DNA of 64,000 nucleotides, taken from Janthinobacterium sp. TND4EL3 (GTDB taxonomy: Bacteria; Pseudomonadota; Gammaproteobacteria; Burkholderiales; Burkholderiaceae_D). Positions 9,750-19,246 of this stretch are shown one piece after another. The notes under the pieces are model-generated. The model was given only the letters and a program-made list of their open reading frames with translations, was not told the origin of the DNA and made no database searches. A program made the translations under genes and the position numbers. Location of the stretch: positions 558,001-622,000 of the forward strand of contig NZ_FTMV01000001.1 in the NCBI RefSeq assembly GCF_900156175.1. Reading direction: 5' to 3'. The first letter of the stretch is position 1; each line of letters opens with the position of its first letter.

Positions 9750-9795
9750 CTGCGGCGCGACCGGCTTTTTGCCTGTTGCGCCGCAGTGTTTTAGT
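9750..9795 (+). terminator. Probable terminator after prs
   Basis: CTGCGGCGC pairs perfectly with GCGCCGCAG across a 19-base loop, and an interrupted T run (TGTTTTAGTTTT) follows. The long loop lowers certainty. Confidence 0.55.
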
Positions 9796-9887
9796 TTTCG
9801 GGGTGTTTTTTACCCATTTTCGAGGATTCCTGGTCGCGGGAGTACTCATAACACAAGGTGCAAGCCTTGTTCTTCTTGGAGTTTCAC

Positions 9888-10496
9888 ATGAAAGTTATCG
9901 CATTCAAACGCGAATTGCAAGGTTCCGGAGCGAGCCGCCGCCTGCGCACTTCCGGCCAAACCCCTGGTATCGTTTACGGCGGCGCTGAAGCCCCTGTATT
10001 GATCTCGCTGGATCACAACGCCCTGTACCACGCGTTGAAAAAAGAAGTATTCCACTCGTCGATCCTGGACCTGGAAATCGACGGCGTTTCCCAGCAAGTT
10101 CTGTTGCGCGACTTCCAAGTCCACGCATACAAACAACTGGTTCTGCACGCTGACTTCCAACGCGTTGACGCTAAGCAAGCTATCCACGTGAAAGTTGCCC
10201 TGCACTTCACGAACGCTGACGTTTCCCCAGCAGTCAAACTGCACGGCGCGACCATCAGCCACGTAGCCAACGAAATCGAAGTTTCGTGCCTGCCAGGCCA
10301 ACTGCCAGAATTCATCAACGTTGACCTGTCGAACATCGACGTCGGCCACTCGCTGCACGTAGGCGACCTGGTCCTGCCAGCTGGCGTGACCGCTGTCACC
10401 CACGGCGCCAACTTGACCATCGCTACCGCTTCGGTACCGGCTGGCCACGTTGCTGCTGAAGCCGAAGCTGCTGCTGCTGAAGCCGACAAGAAGTAA
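9888..10496 (+). CDS. rplY: 50S ribosomal protein L25/general stress protein Ctc
   Basis: The protein binds 5S rRNA. At 202 residues this is the long, two-domain Ctc/TL5 form: an N-terminal L25 domain ([20 protein letters not shown], with the GIVYGG segment) and a C-terminal beta-barrel domain. The tail is Ala/Glu/Lys-rich. The start is fixed by GGAG eight bases upstream; an in-frame earlier start has no such support. Codon use resembles that of prs and suggests high expression. The prs-rplY-pth order is conserved in betaproteobacteria. Confidence 0.95.
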   Translation: MKVIAFKRELQGSGASRRLRTSGQTPGIVYGGAEAPVLISLDHNALYHALKKEVFHSSILDLEIDGVSQQVLLRDFQVHAYKQLVLHADFQRVDAKQAIHVKVALHFTNADVSPAVKLHGATISHVANEIEVSCLPGQLPEFINVDLSNIDVGHSLHVGDLVLPAGVTAVTHGANLTIATASVPAGHVAAEAEAAAAEADKK

Positions 10497-10530
10497 TTTT
10501 GCCGCCGCAGCAATGCGGTAGTTGCAAGGA

Positions 10531-10563
10531 AAAACCCGCCAGGTTCGCCGCGCGGGTTTTTTT
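10531..10563 (+). terminator. Rho-independent terminator after rplY
   Basis: AAAACCCGC pairs with GCGGGTTTT, followed by further Ts. Textbook structure. Confidence 0.9.
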
Positions 10564-10611
10564 CTGCCTGTTTTCACCGATAATGCTTTCTTTTACCTTG
10601 CAGACACAGCC

Positions 10612-11196
10612 ATGCCCATACGCCTGATCGTCGGCCTCGGCAACCCGGGACCCGAATACGAACAAACCCGCCACAATGCCGGCTTCTGGCTGGTGGACAA
10701 TCTTGCCAACAGCTTGCCCGGCACGCGCCTGCAGCGCGATTCGCGCTATAACGCCATGCTGGCAAAAACCTCGATCGGTGGCAAGGAAGTCTGGCTGCTC
10801 GAACCGCTGACCTTCATGAACCGCTCGGGCCAGTCCGTGGGCGCGCTGGCGCGCTTTTTCAAGATTGCTGCCGATGAAGTGCTCGTCGTGCACGACGAAC
10901 TCGATCTGATGCCCGGCATCGCGCGCCTGAAAAAGGGCGGCTCGGCCGGCGGCCACAATGGCTTGAAAGACATCACGGCCGCGCTGGGCACGCAGGATTA
11001 CTGGCGCTTGCGCCTGGGCATCGGCCACCCGCGCACCCTGAGCCTGCAGCAGCAGGTGGCCGACTTCGTGCTGCACCGCCCGCGCCGCGAAGACCAGGAG
11101 CTGATCGAGCAAGCGATAGAAAAATCCCTGCAGGTCATGCCGCAGATCGTCGAAGGCAAGTTCGAGGCGGCGACGATGAAGCTGCATACGGCCTGA
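10612..11196 (+). CDS. pth: Peptidyl-tRNA hydrolase
   Basis: It recycles peptidyl-tRNAs dropped by ribosomes. The 194-residue protein has the family motif [15 protein letters not shown], with Asn11 and catalytic His21, and also Asn70 (FMNRSG), Asp95 (VVHDELDL) and Asn116 (GGHNGLKD). The start chosen gives the standard [13 protein letters not shown] terminus. It follows the rplY terminator, so it needs its own promoter, probably in the short gap that contains the A/T-rich segment at 10577-10600. Confidence 0.96.
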   Translation: MPIRLIVGLGNPGPEYEQTRHNAGFWLVDNLANSLPGTRLQRDSRYNAMLAKTSIGGKEVWLLEPLTFMNRSGQSVGALARFFKIAADEVLVVHDELDLMPGIARLKKGGSAGGHNGLKDITAALGTQDYWRLRLGIGHPRTLSLQQQVADFVLHRPRREDQELIEQAIEKSLQVMPQIVEGKFEAATMKLHTA

Positions 11197-11398
11197 TGGC
11201 GGCATGATGCGCACGCTTTGCCGCTGCTTGGCAAGCAAAGGCTTTTGAAGCGCGCCTGTCAGGGGTACAATTGACCCCTTGAAATGCAGCACACGCACTA
11301 TCCCCGGAAAATGGTGAACAATTGCCCCGTTTTTCCCTAACAGCACGGCAAGCACGCCGATAGACGGCGCCATGTGCTTTGATTATTAAAGGTTTTCC

Positions 11399-12490
11399 AT
11401 GAGTCTCCAATGCGGTATCGTCGGCTTGCCGAACGTCGGCAAGTCCACCCTGTTCAATGCACTGACGAAAGCCGGCATCCCGGCTGAAAACTATCCGTTC
11501 TGCACCATCGAGCCGAACGTCGGCGTCGTCGAAGTGCCGGATCCGCGCATGGCCGCGCTGGCCGAGATCGTCAAGCCGGAACGCATGGTCAACGCCATCG
11601 TGGAATTCGTCGACATCGCCGGCCTGGTGGCCGGTGCATCGAAGGGCGAGGGCCTGGGCAACCAGTTCCTGTCGCACATCCGCGAAACGGACGCCATCGT
11701 CAACGTCGTGCGCTGCTTCGAAGATGACAACGTCATCCACGTGGCTGGCAAGATCAACCCGCTCGACGATATCGAAGTCATCCAGACCGAACTGGCGCTG
11801 GCCGACATGGGCACCGTGGAAAAAGCGATTCATCGCGAAAACAAGAAGGCCCGCTCGGGCGACAAGGACGCGGCCAAGCTGCTGGCCATCATGGAACGCA
11901 TGATGCCTTACCTGAACGACGCCAAACCCGTGCGCGCCATGGGCCTGGACGCCGACGAAATGGAACTGATCAAGCCTTTGTGCCTGATCACGGCCAAGCC
12001 GGCCATGTTCGTGGCCAACGTCTCCGACTCGGGCTTTACGAATAACCCGCTGCTGGACCAGCTGACGGCGTATGCGCAATCGCAAAACGCCCCCATCGTC
12101 GCCATCTGCGCCGCGCTGGAAGCGGAAATCGCCGACCTGGACGACGCCGACAAGGGCGCTTTCCTGGCCGACATGGGCATGGAAGAGCCTGGCCTGGACC
12201 GTCTGATCCGCGGTGCCTACAAGCTGCTGGGTCTGCAAACCTACTTCACGGCTGGCGTGAAGGAAGTGCGCGCCTGGACCATCCATGTGGGCGACACGGC
12301 GCCACAGGCGGCCGGCGTGATCCACACCGACTTCGAACGCGGCTTCATCCGCGCGCAAACCATCGCCTATGACGACTTCATCGCCTACAAGGGCGAGGCG
12401 GGCGCCAAGGAAGCGGGCAAGATGCGCGCCGAAGGCAAGGAATACGTGGTCAAGGATGGCGACGTGCTGAACTTCCTGTTCAACGTCTAA
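11399..12490 (+). CDS. ychF: Redox-regulated ATPase/GTPase YchF
   Basis: YchF is an Obg-family P-loop NTPase (OLA1 in eukaryotes) that binds ribosomes and prefers ATP. The 363-residue product begins [19 protein letters not shown] (P-loop at 9-17), continues with [19 protein letters not shown] (switch region) and ends with the TGS domain and the conserved C-terminus DVLNFLFNV. The last 20 bases are the integration target of the downstream element. The gene is intact because the duplicated core includes its stop codon. The leader holds a near-palindrome GGGGT..ACCCC at 11262-11279 around TACAAT. Confidence 0.97.
   Translation: MSLQCGIVGLPNVGKSTLFNALTKAGIPAENYPFCTIEPNVGVVEVPDPRMAALAEIVKPERMVNAIVEFVDIAGLVAGASKGEGLGNQFLSHIRETDAIVNVVRCFEDDNVIHVAGKINPLDDIEVIQTELALADMGTVEKAIHRENKKARSGDKDAAKLLAIMERMMPYLNDAKPVRAMGLDADEMELIKPLCLITAKPAMFVANVSDSGFTNNPLLDQLTAYAQSQNAPIVAICAALEAEIADLDDADKGAFLADMGMEEPGLDRLIRGAYKLLGLQTYFTAGVKEVRAWTIHVGDTAPQAAGVIHTDFERGFIRAQTIAYDDFIAYKGEAGAKEAGKMRAEGKEYVVKDGDVLNFLFNV
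12471..12490 (+). other. Attachment site core (attL) in the end of ychF
   Basis: The last 20 bases of ychF, including its TAA, recur exactly at 31893-31912. Flanking bases differ on both sides. This marks the left boundary of the integrated element. Confidence 0.9.
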
Positions 12491-12536
12491 GCGCGAAGCA
12501 TCGAATCACCGCATTTCACCGGATGTCAGAAATGCT

Positions 12537-12564
12537 AAAAAGCCCCGTAGATGCGGGGCTTTTT
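12537..12564 (+). terminator. Terminator downstream of ychF supplied by the element
   Basis: AAAAAGCCCCG pairs with CGGGGCTTTTT. It lies inside the element, 47 bases past the ychF stop, and would replace the chromosomal terminator displaced to 31945. Confidence 0.9.
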
Positions 12565-12607
12565 CATGTCTGCTCGTCTCACTCAATGTCTTTGCATCTC
12601 ATCTAAA

Positions 12608-12660
12608 ACCGGGTACGATGCCGGGTATGAAGTCGGAGGCGTGCCAAAAATTACCGGGTA
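12608..12660 (+). repeat. Left integrase arm-type repeats
   Basis: Octamers ACCGGGTA at 12608, GCCGGGTA at 12620 and ACCGGGTA at 12653, all on the same strand. The first two are 12 bases apart, matching the pair near the right end at 31819 and 31831. They lie between the attachment core and the integrase start and could also serve integrase autoregulation. Confidence 0.7.
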
Positions 12661-12681
12661 CGCCCCCTCATAGGAGAAAGC

Positions 12682-13947
12682 ATGCTGAATGACCGTGAGT
12701 GCAAGAACGCCAAACGCCAGGAAAAGCCGTATAAGCTGCCCGATGGGAACGGGCTGTATCTGGAGGTCAAGCCCAACGGGGTCAAGGCCTGGCGCTACCG
12801 TTTCGAACTGCGTCAGGATGGTGTTGCCAAGGAAAGCGTGTTCGCCATCGGCACCTATGCATCGCCGCCCTCAGCCGAGTCGGCCGAGCAGGCGGCGGCC
12901 AGGCGCGCTGGCGGTGTGTTCACGCTGGCCGAAGCCAGGGACGAGCGCACGAAGGCGCGCGCGCTGGTCAAGCAGGGCATCAATCCAGCTCATAGCCGCC
13001 AACTAGACCGCATCAAGCGTGAGCAGGCGAACGCCACGACGTTTGAAGCGGTCGCTAAGGAGTGGCTGTCGCTGAAAGACTGGGAGGACGTGACGAAGAA
13101 GCGCCGGCTCGATATGCTTACGCGCGTCGTATTCCCTAAAATTGGGACACTACCTGTGGCGGCGGTGACGTCCGCGCATGTGCTCGATGTGCTGACAACC
13201 TCGGCGAAACAGAACGGGCCGACGGTGGCCGCCGAGGCGAAACGCAGCATGTCAGGTGTGTTCGAGCTGGCAATATCGACCCTGCGTGCTACGTTCGACC
13301 CGGTGCATCCGGTCCGCAAGGCGCTGCCGCCCAACAAGACGCAACACAAGCGCGCTTTGACAACAAACGAGATTGGCGCTTTGCTGCGCGCAGTTGACGG
13401 GCACGGCGGCCGGCATGAAACACTTACCGCATTCCGGCTGATGTGGTGGACGCTGTGCCGGCCCAGCGAGGCCGCAGAAGCACGTTGGGATGAGGTTGAC
13501 CTGGCGGCTGCCGTCTGGCGGATACCGGCCGAGCGGATGAAAAAGCGAGAGGCCCACGCTATTCCCCTGCCAGCCCAAGCCGTTGCCGCGCTGCAGGCGC
13601 TTCACGCCATTACTGGCCATCGTGTGCACGTATTCCCAGGGCGGGACAACAGGGACGGGCCTATGGCCGTCGCCTCCTTCCGACAAATGCTGTATGCGCT
13701 GGATTGGGCCGGAAAATACAGCCCTCATGCCACCAGAACCACAGGCAGCACCAGGTTAAACGAGCTGGGCTATCGCTCGGACTGGATAGAACGTCAACTT
13801 GCACACGCCGAGCCGAACGCTGTGCGGCGCACTTACAACCACGCAGACTATATGGCTAACCGGGCTGAAATGATGCAAGCCTGGGCCAATATGCTGGATG
13901 CGTGGCAGCAAGGTGCTAATGTCTTACCGTTGCGGAAGACCGTATAA
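12682..13947 (+). CDS. Tyrosine integrase, P4 type
   Basis: It catalyses site-specific integration and excision of the element. The 421 residues comprise an N-terminal arm-binding domain (about 1-100, beginning LNDRECKNAKRQEKPYKLPDG as in the DUF4102 family), a core-binding domain (about 115-220) and a catalytic domain. The catalytic residues Arg260 (CRPSEA), a lysine near 288, His349 and Arg352 (HATR), His375 and Tyr385 (RTYNHADY) are all present, so it should be active. It starts 191 bases from the attachment core, the usual position. The target is a protein gene, not a tRNA. AGGAG precedes the start. Confidence 0.95.
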   Translation: MLNDRECKNAKRQEKPYKLPDGNGLYLEVKPNGVKAWRYRFELRQDGVAKESVFAIGTYASPPSAESAEQAAARRAGGVFTLAEARDERTKARALVKQGINPAHSRQLDRIKREQANATTFEAVAKEWLSLKDWEDVTKKRRLDMLTRVVFPKIGTLPVAAVTSAHVLDVLTTSAKQNGPTVAAEAKRSMSGVFELAISTLRATFDPVHPVRKALPPNKTQHKRALTTNEIGALLRAVDGHGGRHETLTAFRLMWWTLCRPSEAAEARWDEVDLAAAVWRIPAERMKKREAHAIPLPAQAVAALQALHAITGHRVHVFPGRDNRDGPMAVASFRQMLYALDWAGKYSPHATRTTGSTRLNELGYRSDWIERQLAHAEPNAVRRTYNHADYMANRAEMMQAWANMLDAWQQGANVLPLRKTV

Positions 13948-14056
13948 CGATGCAAAGGTTTAAAGCGCCAGCATAGGTTAGCTCCCGAAAAGCCGGCTCT
14001 TCACCGGCCTGACTGGCGCCCCATTTCATGAGGATGACACCTTGAAGGAGGTGCGA

Positions 14057-14794
14057 ATGCCAAATTTCTTGACGATACAAGAGGCCATCTCTTTTTTAGA
14101 CCGCAGCACCGGTGCGATATGGAACGAAAGCCATTTTCTCGCTGTGGCCCTAAAAAGCAGAATCACTCTGCACGCAACCGTACCGGCCACGACTGCAACA
14201 TTCATTATTGAATACATAGGTGGATATTTTGAAGACCGGCCTTATCAAAATCCTGATGCTCATCTGGCCGCCGAGCTTAGTGAAGAAAACATCAGGGATT
14301 TGTGGATGACTGGGGTAACCAGCACAACTTGGGCCCACTACGAGCCACCGCCCGAGGTGGATGGAACTGTCTATTTCGTAGAACCAGTCCCGATAAGCGT
14401 ACCCAACATCCGCATCAAACATCCGGCCCTGTTAGATATTCTCAACGAGTGGCAAGTTTCTCAGCGAGGAGTTGGCCCATCGGTCATCACGTTGGAATCG
14501 ACGTCGACGTCGCCAGCGCGCGCAGTGGACACTGCAGAAGATGCGGGTATCCGGCGAAAAAAACTGGACTTAACAAAAGAGCGCGGAGCCAGACGTCGGA
14601 TTCTGGAAAATTGGAATGCCATTGAGTCACTGTATGGCGCCGGTCCCGACGCAACGCAGGTGCTTCGCTTCTTAAAAATCGAAAAGGATGCGAAGCAGCC
14701 AACGATAAAGACAGTAAGAAACCTTCTGATTCTGTTTCGTGATGAGGGGCTGATTCCCGGTAAAGTTCCCGAGAGTGTCCCGGGAGTATCCTAA
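14057..14794 (+). CDS. Hypothetical protein of the element
   Basis: I do not recognise this 245-residue protein. AAGGAGGTG directly upstream fixes the ATG at 14057. The N-terminal part (NFLTIQEAISFLDRSTG) looks like a short helix-turn-helix-like or adaptor segment, the middle is rich in aromatic and acidic residues, and the last 70 residues are basic and helical (RKKLDLTKERGARRRILENW). The position behind the integrase and before AlpA-like genes suggests an accessory or regulatory role. Lower GC than the flanking core hints at separate origin. The 3' end carries TTCCCGGGAG-like repeats. Confidence 0.7.
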   Translation: MPNFLTIQEAISFLDRSTGAIWNESHFLAVALKSRITLHATVPATTATFIIEYIGGYFEDRPYQNPDAHLAAELSEENIRDLWMTGVTSTTWAHYEPPPEVDGTVYFVEPVPISVPNIRIKHPALLDILNEWQVSQRGVGPSVITLESTSTSPARAVDTAEDAGIRRKKLDLTKERGARRRILENWNAIESLYGAGPDATQVLRFLKIEKDAKQPTIKTVRNLLILFRDEGLIPGKVPESVPGVS

Positions 14795-14825
14795 GTTCCC
14801 GGGAGCCCCGCAGCACCGTTCCCGG
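14754..14825 (+). repeat. Cluster of TTCCCGGGAG-like repeats
   Basis: Five variants of GTTCCCGGGAG occur in 72 bases, at 14754, 14765, 14777, 14795 and 14818. They span the end of the hypothetical gene and the gap before the next one. They could be iterons, an operator cluster or part of a transfer or replication origin. Confidence 0.5.
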
Positions 14826-14867
14826 CAATGAAAATCGCATCATCTACTCCACCCCAAGAAAGGGAAG

Positions 14868-15122
14868 ATGATGCAAACTAACTCAAAATTGTGCCCCGTT
14901 CCTGCGGCAATCCCACCGGCGCTAGCCGCCGTGGCACAAAGCCGCGACCATATCAAAACCGCTGAATTTGCACATGCGATGTGCCGTGCAAAGCAGACTA
15001 TCCTCAAAAATCATTGCCTCACCGGAGAGTGCTTTGGCATCCGTCCCGTCAAGCAGGGAAAGTTCCTGCTTTGGCCAGTGGCCGCCATTGCCAAGGTGCT
15101 AAATGGGGAGGGCGCATCATGA
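14868..15122 (+). CDS. Small putative DNA-binding protein
   Basis: This 84-residue protein is headed by GGGAAG. A helical segment (TAEFAHAMCRAKQTILKNHC) followed by GECFGIRPVKQGKFLLWPVAAIAKVL resembles the helix-turn-helix plus wing of excisionase/AlpA-type proteins, where a conserved K-L-W-P strand often closes the domain. It overlaps the next AlpA-like gene by four bases (ATGA), so the two are co-translated. A role in excision control or transcription of the element is inferred, not shown. A second ATG three bases later is equally possible. Confidence 0.65.
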   Translation: MMQTNSKLCPVPAAIPPALAAVAQSRDHIKTAEFAHAMCRAKQTILKNHCLTGECFGIRPVKQGKFLLWPVAAIAKVLNGEGAS

Positions 15123-15337
15123 GCCCAAGTGCCAATATTGAATTGCCCGCAACTGGATTTGTCCGGCAGGCTAACTTGATTCCAAACGTTATTCCGTTTT
15201 CTGCCGCAACGCTGTGGCGCCGTGTGAAGTCCGGCGAATTCCCTGCACCAGTGAAACTGTCGGCGCGGGTTACTGCATGGCGCTGCGAAGATGTACATGC
15301 CTGGATGCAGTCGCGTATGGCAGCGGGAGGTGTGTGA
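15119..15337 (+). CDS. AlpA-family transcriptional regulator
   Basis: AlpA proteins are small MerR-like helix-turn-helix regulators of phage and island genes, often activators of integrase or excision. The 72-residue product contains the hallmarks FVRQANLIPNVIPFSAATLWRRVKSGEFPAPVKLS and WRCEDVHAWM. GGGGAG lies nine bases before the ATG, which overlaps the previous stop. The next gene again overlaps (TGATG), so this is one of four tightly coupled genes leading to the relaxase. Confidence 0.85.
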   Translation: MSPSANIELPATGFVRQANLIPNVIPFSAATLWRRVKSGEFPAPVKLSARVTAWRCEDVHAWMQSRMAAGGV

Positions 15338-15726
15338 TGGCGTCGCCACCAAAGAAAGCCCCAAAGAAAAAGTCCGGCCGCGACCAAGCAGAACCGGACC
15401 TCTTCAAAACAGCAGAACCTGTCGAGCATTCTACATCAACTGCACGTTTTTCTGGCACTGAGAACCTGCGTCACCTGCGCGTGATTCATGCGCTGATGAT
15501 TCGGCCGCGCAAGCGGGAAGAGATTGACCGAATCGCTGGCGCCAGTAACGGCCCGGCATTAATGGCTGACTTGCGCGAACTTGGAATTACGAAAAAAGCC
15601 CAAAGCACTCCAGGGATAGACCGTGATGGCAAGCCTATTAAATTCGGCGTCTACTCGCTGGATGAGGCTGACCGTCGCGCCGTCAACGCCTGGCTGCGCC
15701 TGCGCAACCTGCGAGGCAAGACGTGA
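15337..15726 (+). CDS. Hypothetical protein, possible winged-helix domain
   Basis: The 129-residue protein starts at the ATG overlapping the AlpA stop (TGATG). The first 40 residues are Lys/Pro-rich and probably disordered. The rest (from about 45: HLRVIHALMIRPRKREEIDRIAGASNGPALMADLRELGI) reads like a winged-helix DNA-binding domain of the kind found in phage regulators, ending with GVYSLDEADRRAVNAWL. I cannot name the family. It is coupled to the next small gene by a GTGA overlap. Conserved position directly ahead of the relaxase suggests an auxiliary or regulatory function in mobilization. Confidence 0.7.
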   Translation: MASPPKKAPKKKSGRDQAEPDLFKTAEPVEHSTSTARFSGTENLRHLRVIHALMIRPRKREEIDRIAGASNGPALMADLRELGITKKAQSTPGIDRDGKPIKFGVYSLDEADRRAVNAWLRLRNLRGKT

Positions 15727-15839
15727 GCCACGCCCGCATCGCGCTGCGCCGCGCGCTGGTGCTGCTGCCATCGTTCCCGCCGCCGGTCGTCTTGGCCGTG
15801 GCCCTGCTGCTGGCCGGCGCGGCACGAGGATGTGCATGA
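15723..15839 (+). CDS. Small hydrophobic peptide, coupled to relaxase
   Basis: This is a 38-codon reading frame with a GTG start overlapping the previous stop (GTGA) and a stop overlapping the relaxase ATG (ATGA). The product has a basic start (SHARIALRRAL) and one hydrophobic segment (VVLAVALLLAGAARG), so it could be a membrane peptide. Alternatively it is a short translated leader that merely passes ribosomes to the relaxase start. Both overlaps being exact makes it unlikely to be meaningless, but no homology is known to me. Confidence 0.45.
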   Translation: MSHARIALRRALVLLPSFPPPVVLAVALLLAGAARGCA

Positions 15840-18800
15840 CAGAGGGCGCGCACTTTCTGGCCGTCAAGCCGCTGAGCGTGAAGACCACGCGCGCGAGCTG
15901 CGCCGATGCCGTCATCCTGAACGTGATGCGGCACAACGCGCGCGAACTGCAGGCGGAAATCGGTGTTGGCGCCGACAGCGGGATAGACGCAAGCCGCATC
16001 CACCTGAATGTGACCTTGCATGGCCCAGCTACCGCTGACGGCGTGGCCAGCGCCGCGCGCGACGCGATGCGCGAGCACGGCATTGTGGCGCCACGCAAAA
16101 ATGCCACGCTGGGCATCGAGATTGTCGCCAGTCTGCCGGCCGGCCTGCTCATCGACCATCTGGCGTACTTCCGTGACACGGCGGCCTGGGCGCAGCAGCA
16201 CTACCGCGTGCCGCTGCTCAGCGCCATCGTGCACAACGACGAAAGCAGCCCACATCTGCACCTGGTACTGCTCCCGGTCCGCGACGGCAAGCTGGTGGGC
16301 TCCGAGCTGCTGGGCAACCGCGCCACCATGAAGGCGATGCAGAAGGATTTCCACGAACAGGTCGCCAAGCAATACGGTTTGCGCATGCCAGCGGCGAAGA
16401 AGCGCCACAGTGCCGCCCAGCGCGCCGCCGGCATTGCGCTGCTGCGTGAGACCCTGCAGGCGAACAGTGGACTGACCGAGTGCGCCATCGATGCGCTGCT
16501 GGTCCCGCACGCCAAGAACCCGGAGCCTCTGCTCGTGGCGCTGGGCCTGGCCATGCCGGCGCCGGTGGTCAAGGGTTCGTTCGTTGCGACGATGACCCGC
16601 AAGGTGCGGCCGGAAAGCCCCGACAGGATTTACAAAAAATCTCCTATAGGACATTTGCGCGCGCAAACGGGAGGTGTTTTTTTGCCTGAAAATGAAAACT
16701 CCTATGCTCTGTTAGGACTTCCAATTTCCGCGCCAAATTTCCCACCATCGGCCAACCCATCGAGCGCCAGCAATTCCGCCCCCGGCCAGCAAGCCAGCTC
16801 CAGCCCAGCGGCTCCGCAATCGACCACCGACCAGCAGCGGGAGCGCAGCACCACCGGCGCAGCCGTTCCACCACCAGGCCGGCAGGGTAGCGACGAGATG
16901 GCCAGCCACTGCACAGCCGATGATGCCCTCAGTTTTGAGGACATCCCACCAGCGGGTGCTCCGGGCATGGTCGGCGCGTCGGTAGCAGGTGCCGGCCAGC
17001 GCCAGCCATCGACCAGTGTGCAAAATATTTTGCATACCCCGCTCGTGGCCAACACGAACCCCGGCACCGGCCAAGCTGGCCAGCAGGATGCGCACCACCA
17101 GACCGGGCAGCTGCGCCATCAGGATGCGGCCGCCTACTCGCAGGCCTGCCAGGACCAGCACGGCAATGCCGGCCAGGCCACGGCGACCGCCTCGGCTGCG
17201 CTGGTCAGCACCACGCCGAAGCGCAAGCGCGCCGCCGGGAAGGTGGCCAGCACGACGTCGACCACCAGCACACCGGCGACCGCTCACCACCAGGCCGCCA
17301 GCATCGACCAGAGCGCCGCCAGCCCGGCCAGCCAGGTGGCTACCGCCAAGACGCGGAAGCGCACCAGCAGGGTAGCCGCCAGCACCAGCCCATCACCACG
17401 CACGAGCGCCGCCGGTATTGCGCCAGCTGCTGACCAGGCCGACACGCAGACGGCAAAGCCTGCACTGCAGCAGGTCGGCCACCAGCTGGGCCAAAAGCAC
17501 AGCGTGCACGCCATCGAGGAACAGGCGGCGCCAGGTGGCCGCCCGCAGACTGGTGATTCTGGTATCGAGCCTACCGTCGACACCCCGGCCACGCGCTCGG
17601 CCATCGGGGATATCGTTCCTGCCGACGGCACCCGAGCGGTACGGCAAGTCGTCGACGCTGTGGCGCGCACTCGCCAGCACGTGCCCAGCATCGAGCATGT
17701 AACGCCACGTAACGCCAAGGCATCGACCGCCATGCCCGCCAGCACACCAGCAGCACCGCGCACCGGTAAGCGCAGCTCGACCGCCAGCAGGCCGGCCGCG
17801 ACTCCATCGACGCCCAGCACCAGCACCAGGTCGAGCAGCAGCACGGCCGCGCCCAGCACCAGCACGCCAAAGCCCAAGCGCACCGCGACGCTGCAGCAGG
17901 CCAGCGGCACGCCGGCGCAGGACACCTTGCCCGGCAAAGCTGCGCCGGTACCGGCCACGCCGACCAAGCGCAGGGCCACCAGCAGGCAGGCCAGCGACAC
18001 GCCCGCCTATGCCACCGTGCGCCAGGCCACCAGCAGCAAGCCCGCCTTGGGGAAAGGTCAGTACGATGCCGGTGCTGACCAGCCCGACGAAATTCGTCGC
18101 CTTGCCGATGACGAGCAGGCTGCTGCGCGATGCGCGCGGTCGACCAGCAGTGCGGCGCCAGTTGGCGTGAAGCAGGGAAACTCCCAGAATCACAGGCGCG
18201 GCAGACAGCCGAACGAAATTCGTACGCTTGGCCTGGCAACATGCAGCAGCATGAGCAACGCCAGCACTGCGCCAACAACAAGAGATGCGCTGAAACTTGA
18301 GCCTATCTCGCCAGCACCTGGCAGCACCAGTTACTCGGCTGAAATCTCAGCGCAGTGCAGCTGGCCTAAATTTTCAGGGCAGCAGCACTCACCGGAATAT
18401 TCTGGCCAGCTGCAGGTCTACCAGCAAGTGAGCCAGCGCGCCGGCGAGGACGACCACCACGGCGCGCCAGCACTTGACTGGCTACCGATGCCAGCGCCAC
18501 GCATCAACGACAGCGCCACTGCCAGCCAGCCAGCGCCAGCAGGGATTGCCGAACACGCCCCGTATCGGTCACCGGCACTGACCATCGAGAAAGCTCACCC
18601 TCAAAGGGGAGCTTCGACAGTCGCCCAGCTGCGCCCCCTTGAGGGGGAACAGGTACGGCACCACGTCGATAGCTACCAGCGCCTGCGCGACGACGAGCAT
18701 GCAGCCGAGCTGTGGGACAGTGACCGCGGCGAGTTCGTCACCGCGCTGGCCAGGTCTGCCAAGCGCGTCAGCGCCAGGGGCCGCGCTGAGGAACCGTATG

Positions 18801-18892
18801 CCGCCGACCTAGCCGCCGTCTGGTTCGATGCCAAGCCGGCGGCAATCGAGGCAGCGCTCGACTCAATCAGGGCAGTGCATGGCCAGCACTGA
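15836..18892 (+). CDS. MOBV/Pre-type relaxase with long low-complexity tail
   Basis: The relaxase nicks oriT and leads conjugative mobilization. The N-terminal 220 residues carry the MOBV motifs: HNAR (His33, Asn34, Arg36) and [10 protein letters not shown] (133-142, with metal-binding His133, His140, His142 and Asp135-Glu136). The remaining 800 residues are Ala/Ser/Thr/Gln/Pro-rich with no recognisable domain apart from a basic character, making this 1018-residue protein far longer than the usual 400-500. Short DNA palindromes are scattered in the tail-coding part (for example 16927-16940, 17019-17034, 18085-18099, 18338-18351, 18634-18647). The ATG at 15836 is supported by GAGGA and by the ATGA overlap. 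A 5' extension in frame is rejected. Confidence 0.8.
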   Translation: MTEGAHFLAVKPLSVKTTRASCADAVILNVMRHNARELQAEIGVGADSGIDASRIHLNVTLHGPATADGVASAARDAMREHGIVAPRKNATLGIEIVASLPAGLLIDHLAYFRDTAAWAQQHYRVPLLSAIVHNDESSPHLHLVLLPVRDGKLVGSELLGNRATMKAMQKDFHEQVAKQYGLRMPAAKKRHSAAQRAAGIALLRETLQANSGLTECAIDALLVPHAKNPEPLLVALGLAMPAPVVKGSFVATMTRKVRPESPDRIYKKSPIGHLRAQTGGVFLPENENSYALLGLPISAPNFPPSANPSSASNSAPGQQASSSPAAPQSTTDQQRERSTTGAAVPPPGRQGSDEMASHCTADDALSFEDIPPAGAPGMVGASVAGAGQRQPSTSVQNILHTPLVANTNPGTGQAGQQDAHHQTGQLRHQDAAAYSQACQDQHGNAGQATATASAALVSTTPKRKRAAGKVASTTSTTSTPATAHHQAASIDQSAASPASQVATAKTRKRTSRVAASTSPSPRTSAAGIAPAADQADTQTAKPALQQVGHQLGQKHSVHAIEEQAAPGGRPQTGDSGIEPTVDTPATRSAIGDIVPADGTRAVRQVVDAVARTRQHVPSIEHVTPRNAKASTAMPASTPAAPRTGKRSSTASRPAATPSTPSTSTRSSSSTAAPSTSTPKPKRTATLQQASGTPAQDTLPGKAAPVPATPTKRRATSRQASDTPAYATVRQATSSKPALGKGQYDAGADQPDEIRRLADDEQAAARCARSTSSAAPVGVKQGNSQNHRRGRQPNEIRTLGLATCSSMSNASTAPTTRDALKLEPISPAPGSTSYSAEISAQCSWPKFSGQQHSPEYSGQLQVYQQVSQRAGEDDHHGAPALDWLPMPAPRINDSATASQPAPAGIAEHAPYRSPALTIEKAHPQRGASTVAQLRPLEGEQVRHHVDSYQRLRDDEHAAELWDSDRGEFVTALARSAKRVSARGRAEEPYAADLAAVWFDAKPAAIEAALDSIRAVHGQH

Positions 18893-19246
18893 GGCGTAGC
18901 GGGCAGCAGGCGGGCGGCGATGCACTGTCAGCCGTAACCCAGCGGCACACCAAAGCCCCCCTTTGGTGTGCCATCCGTAAGCAGCCCACGGTATAGAGCG
19001 CCAGCAAAATATGGGTGACCCGCTGATGCTTCCGCCCAATCGCCCAATCCGCGCGCCGCACCTGCAGGCCACCACACCTTTTACGCGGTCAAGCAAATAT
19101 CCGGTGCGGGCCAGGTGATAAGCGACCGGCCCATCGTGGCATGGACGGAAGAATGGATGAAGCTCGGCGTCGGTCCTGAGTATTTCCTCCAGTGTTTCCA
19201 CCTCGCTTGCGGATGGGTGAGCGTCCCAAGTCATTGCAATGTTCAT
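18863..19246 (-). CDS. Hypothetical protein (doubtful)
   Basis: A 127-residue frame on the minus strand whose ATG follows GAGGACAG. The first 70 residues (NIAMTWDAHPSASEVETLEEILRT and on) have ordinary protein composition; the last 55 are Cys/Trp/Arg-rich and less convincing. Its 3' end overlaps the relaxase 3' end by 30 bases in convergent orientation. It may be a real small gene with a degraded end or chance. Confidence 0.35.
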   Translation of the reverse strand: MNIAMTWDAHPSASEVETLEEILRTDAELHPFFRPCHDGPVAYHLARTGYLLDRVKGVVACRCGARIGRLGGSISGSPIFCWRSIPWAAYGWHTKGGLWCAAGLRLTVHRRPPAARYASVLAMHCPD

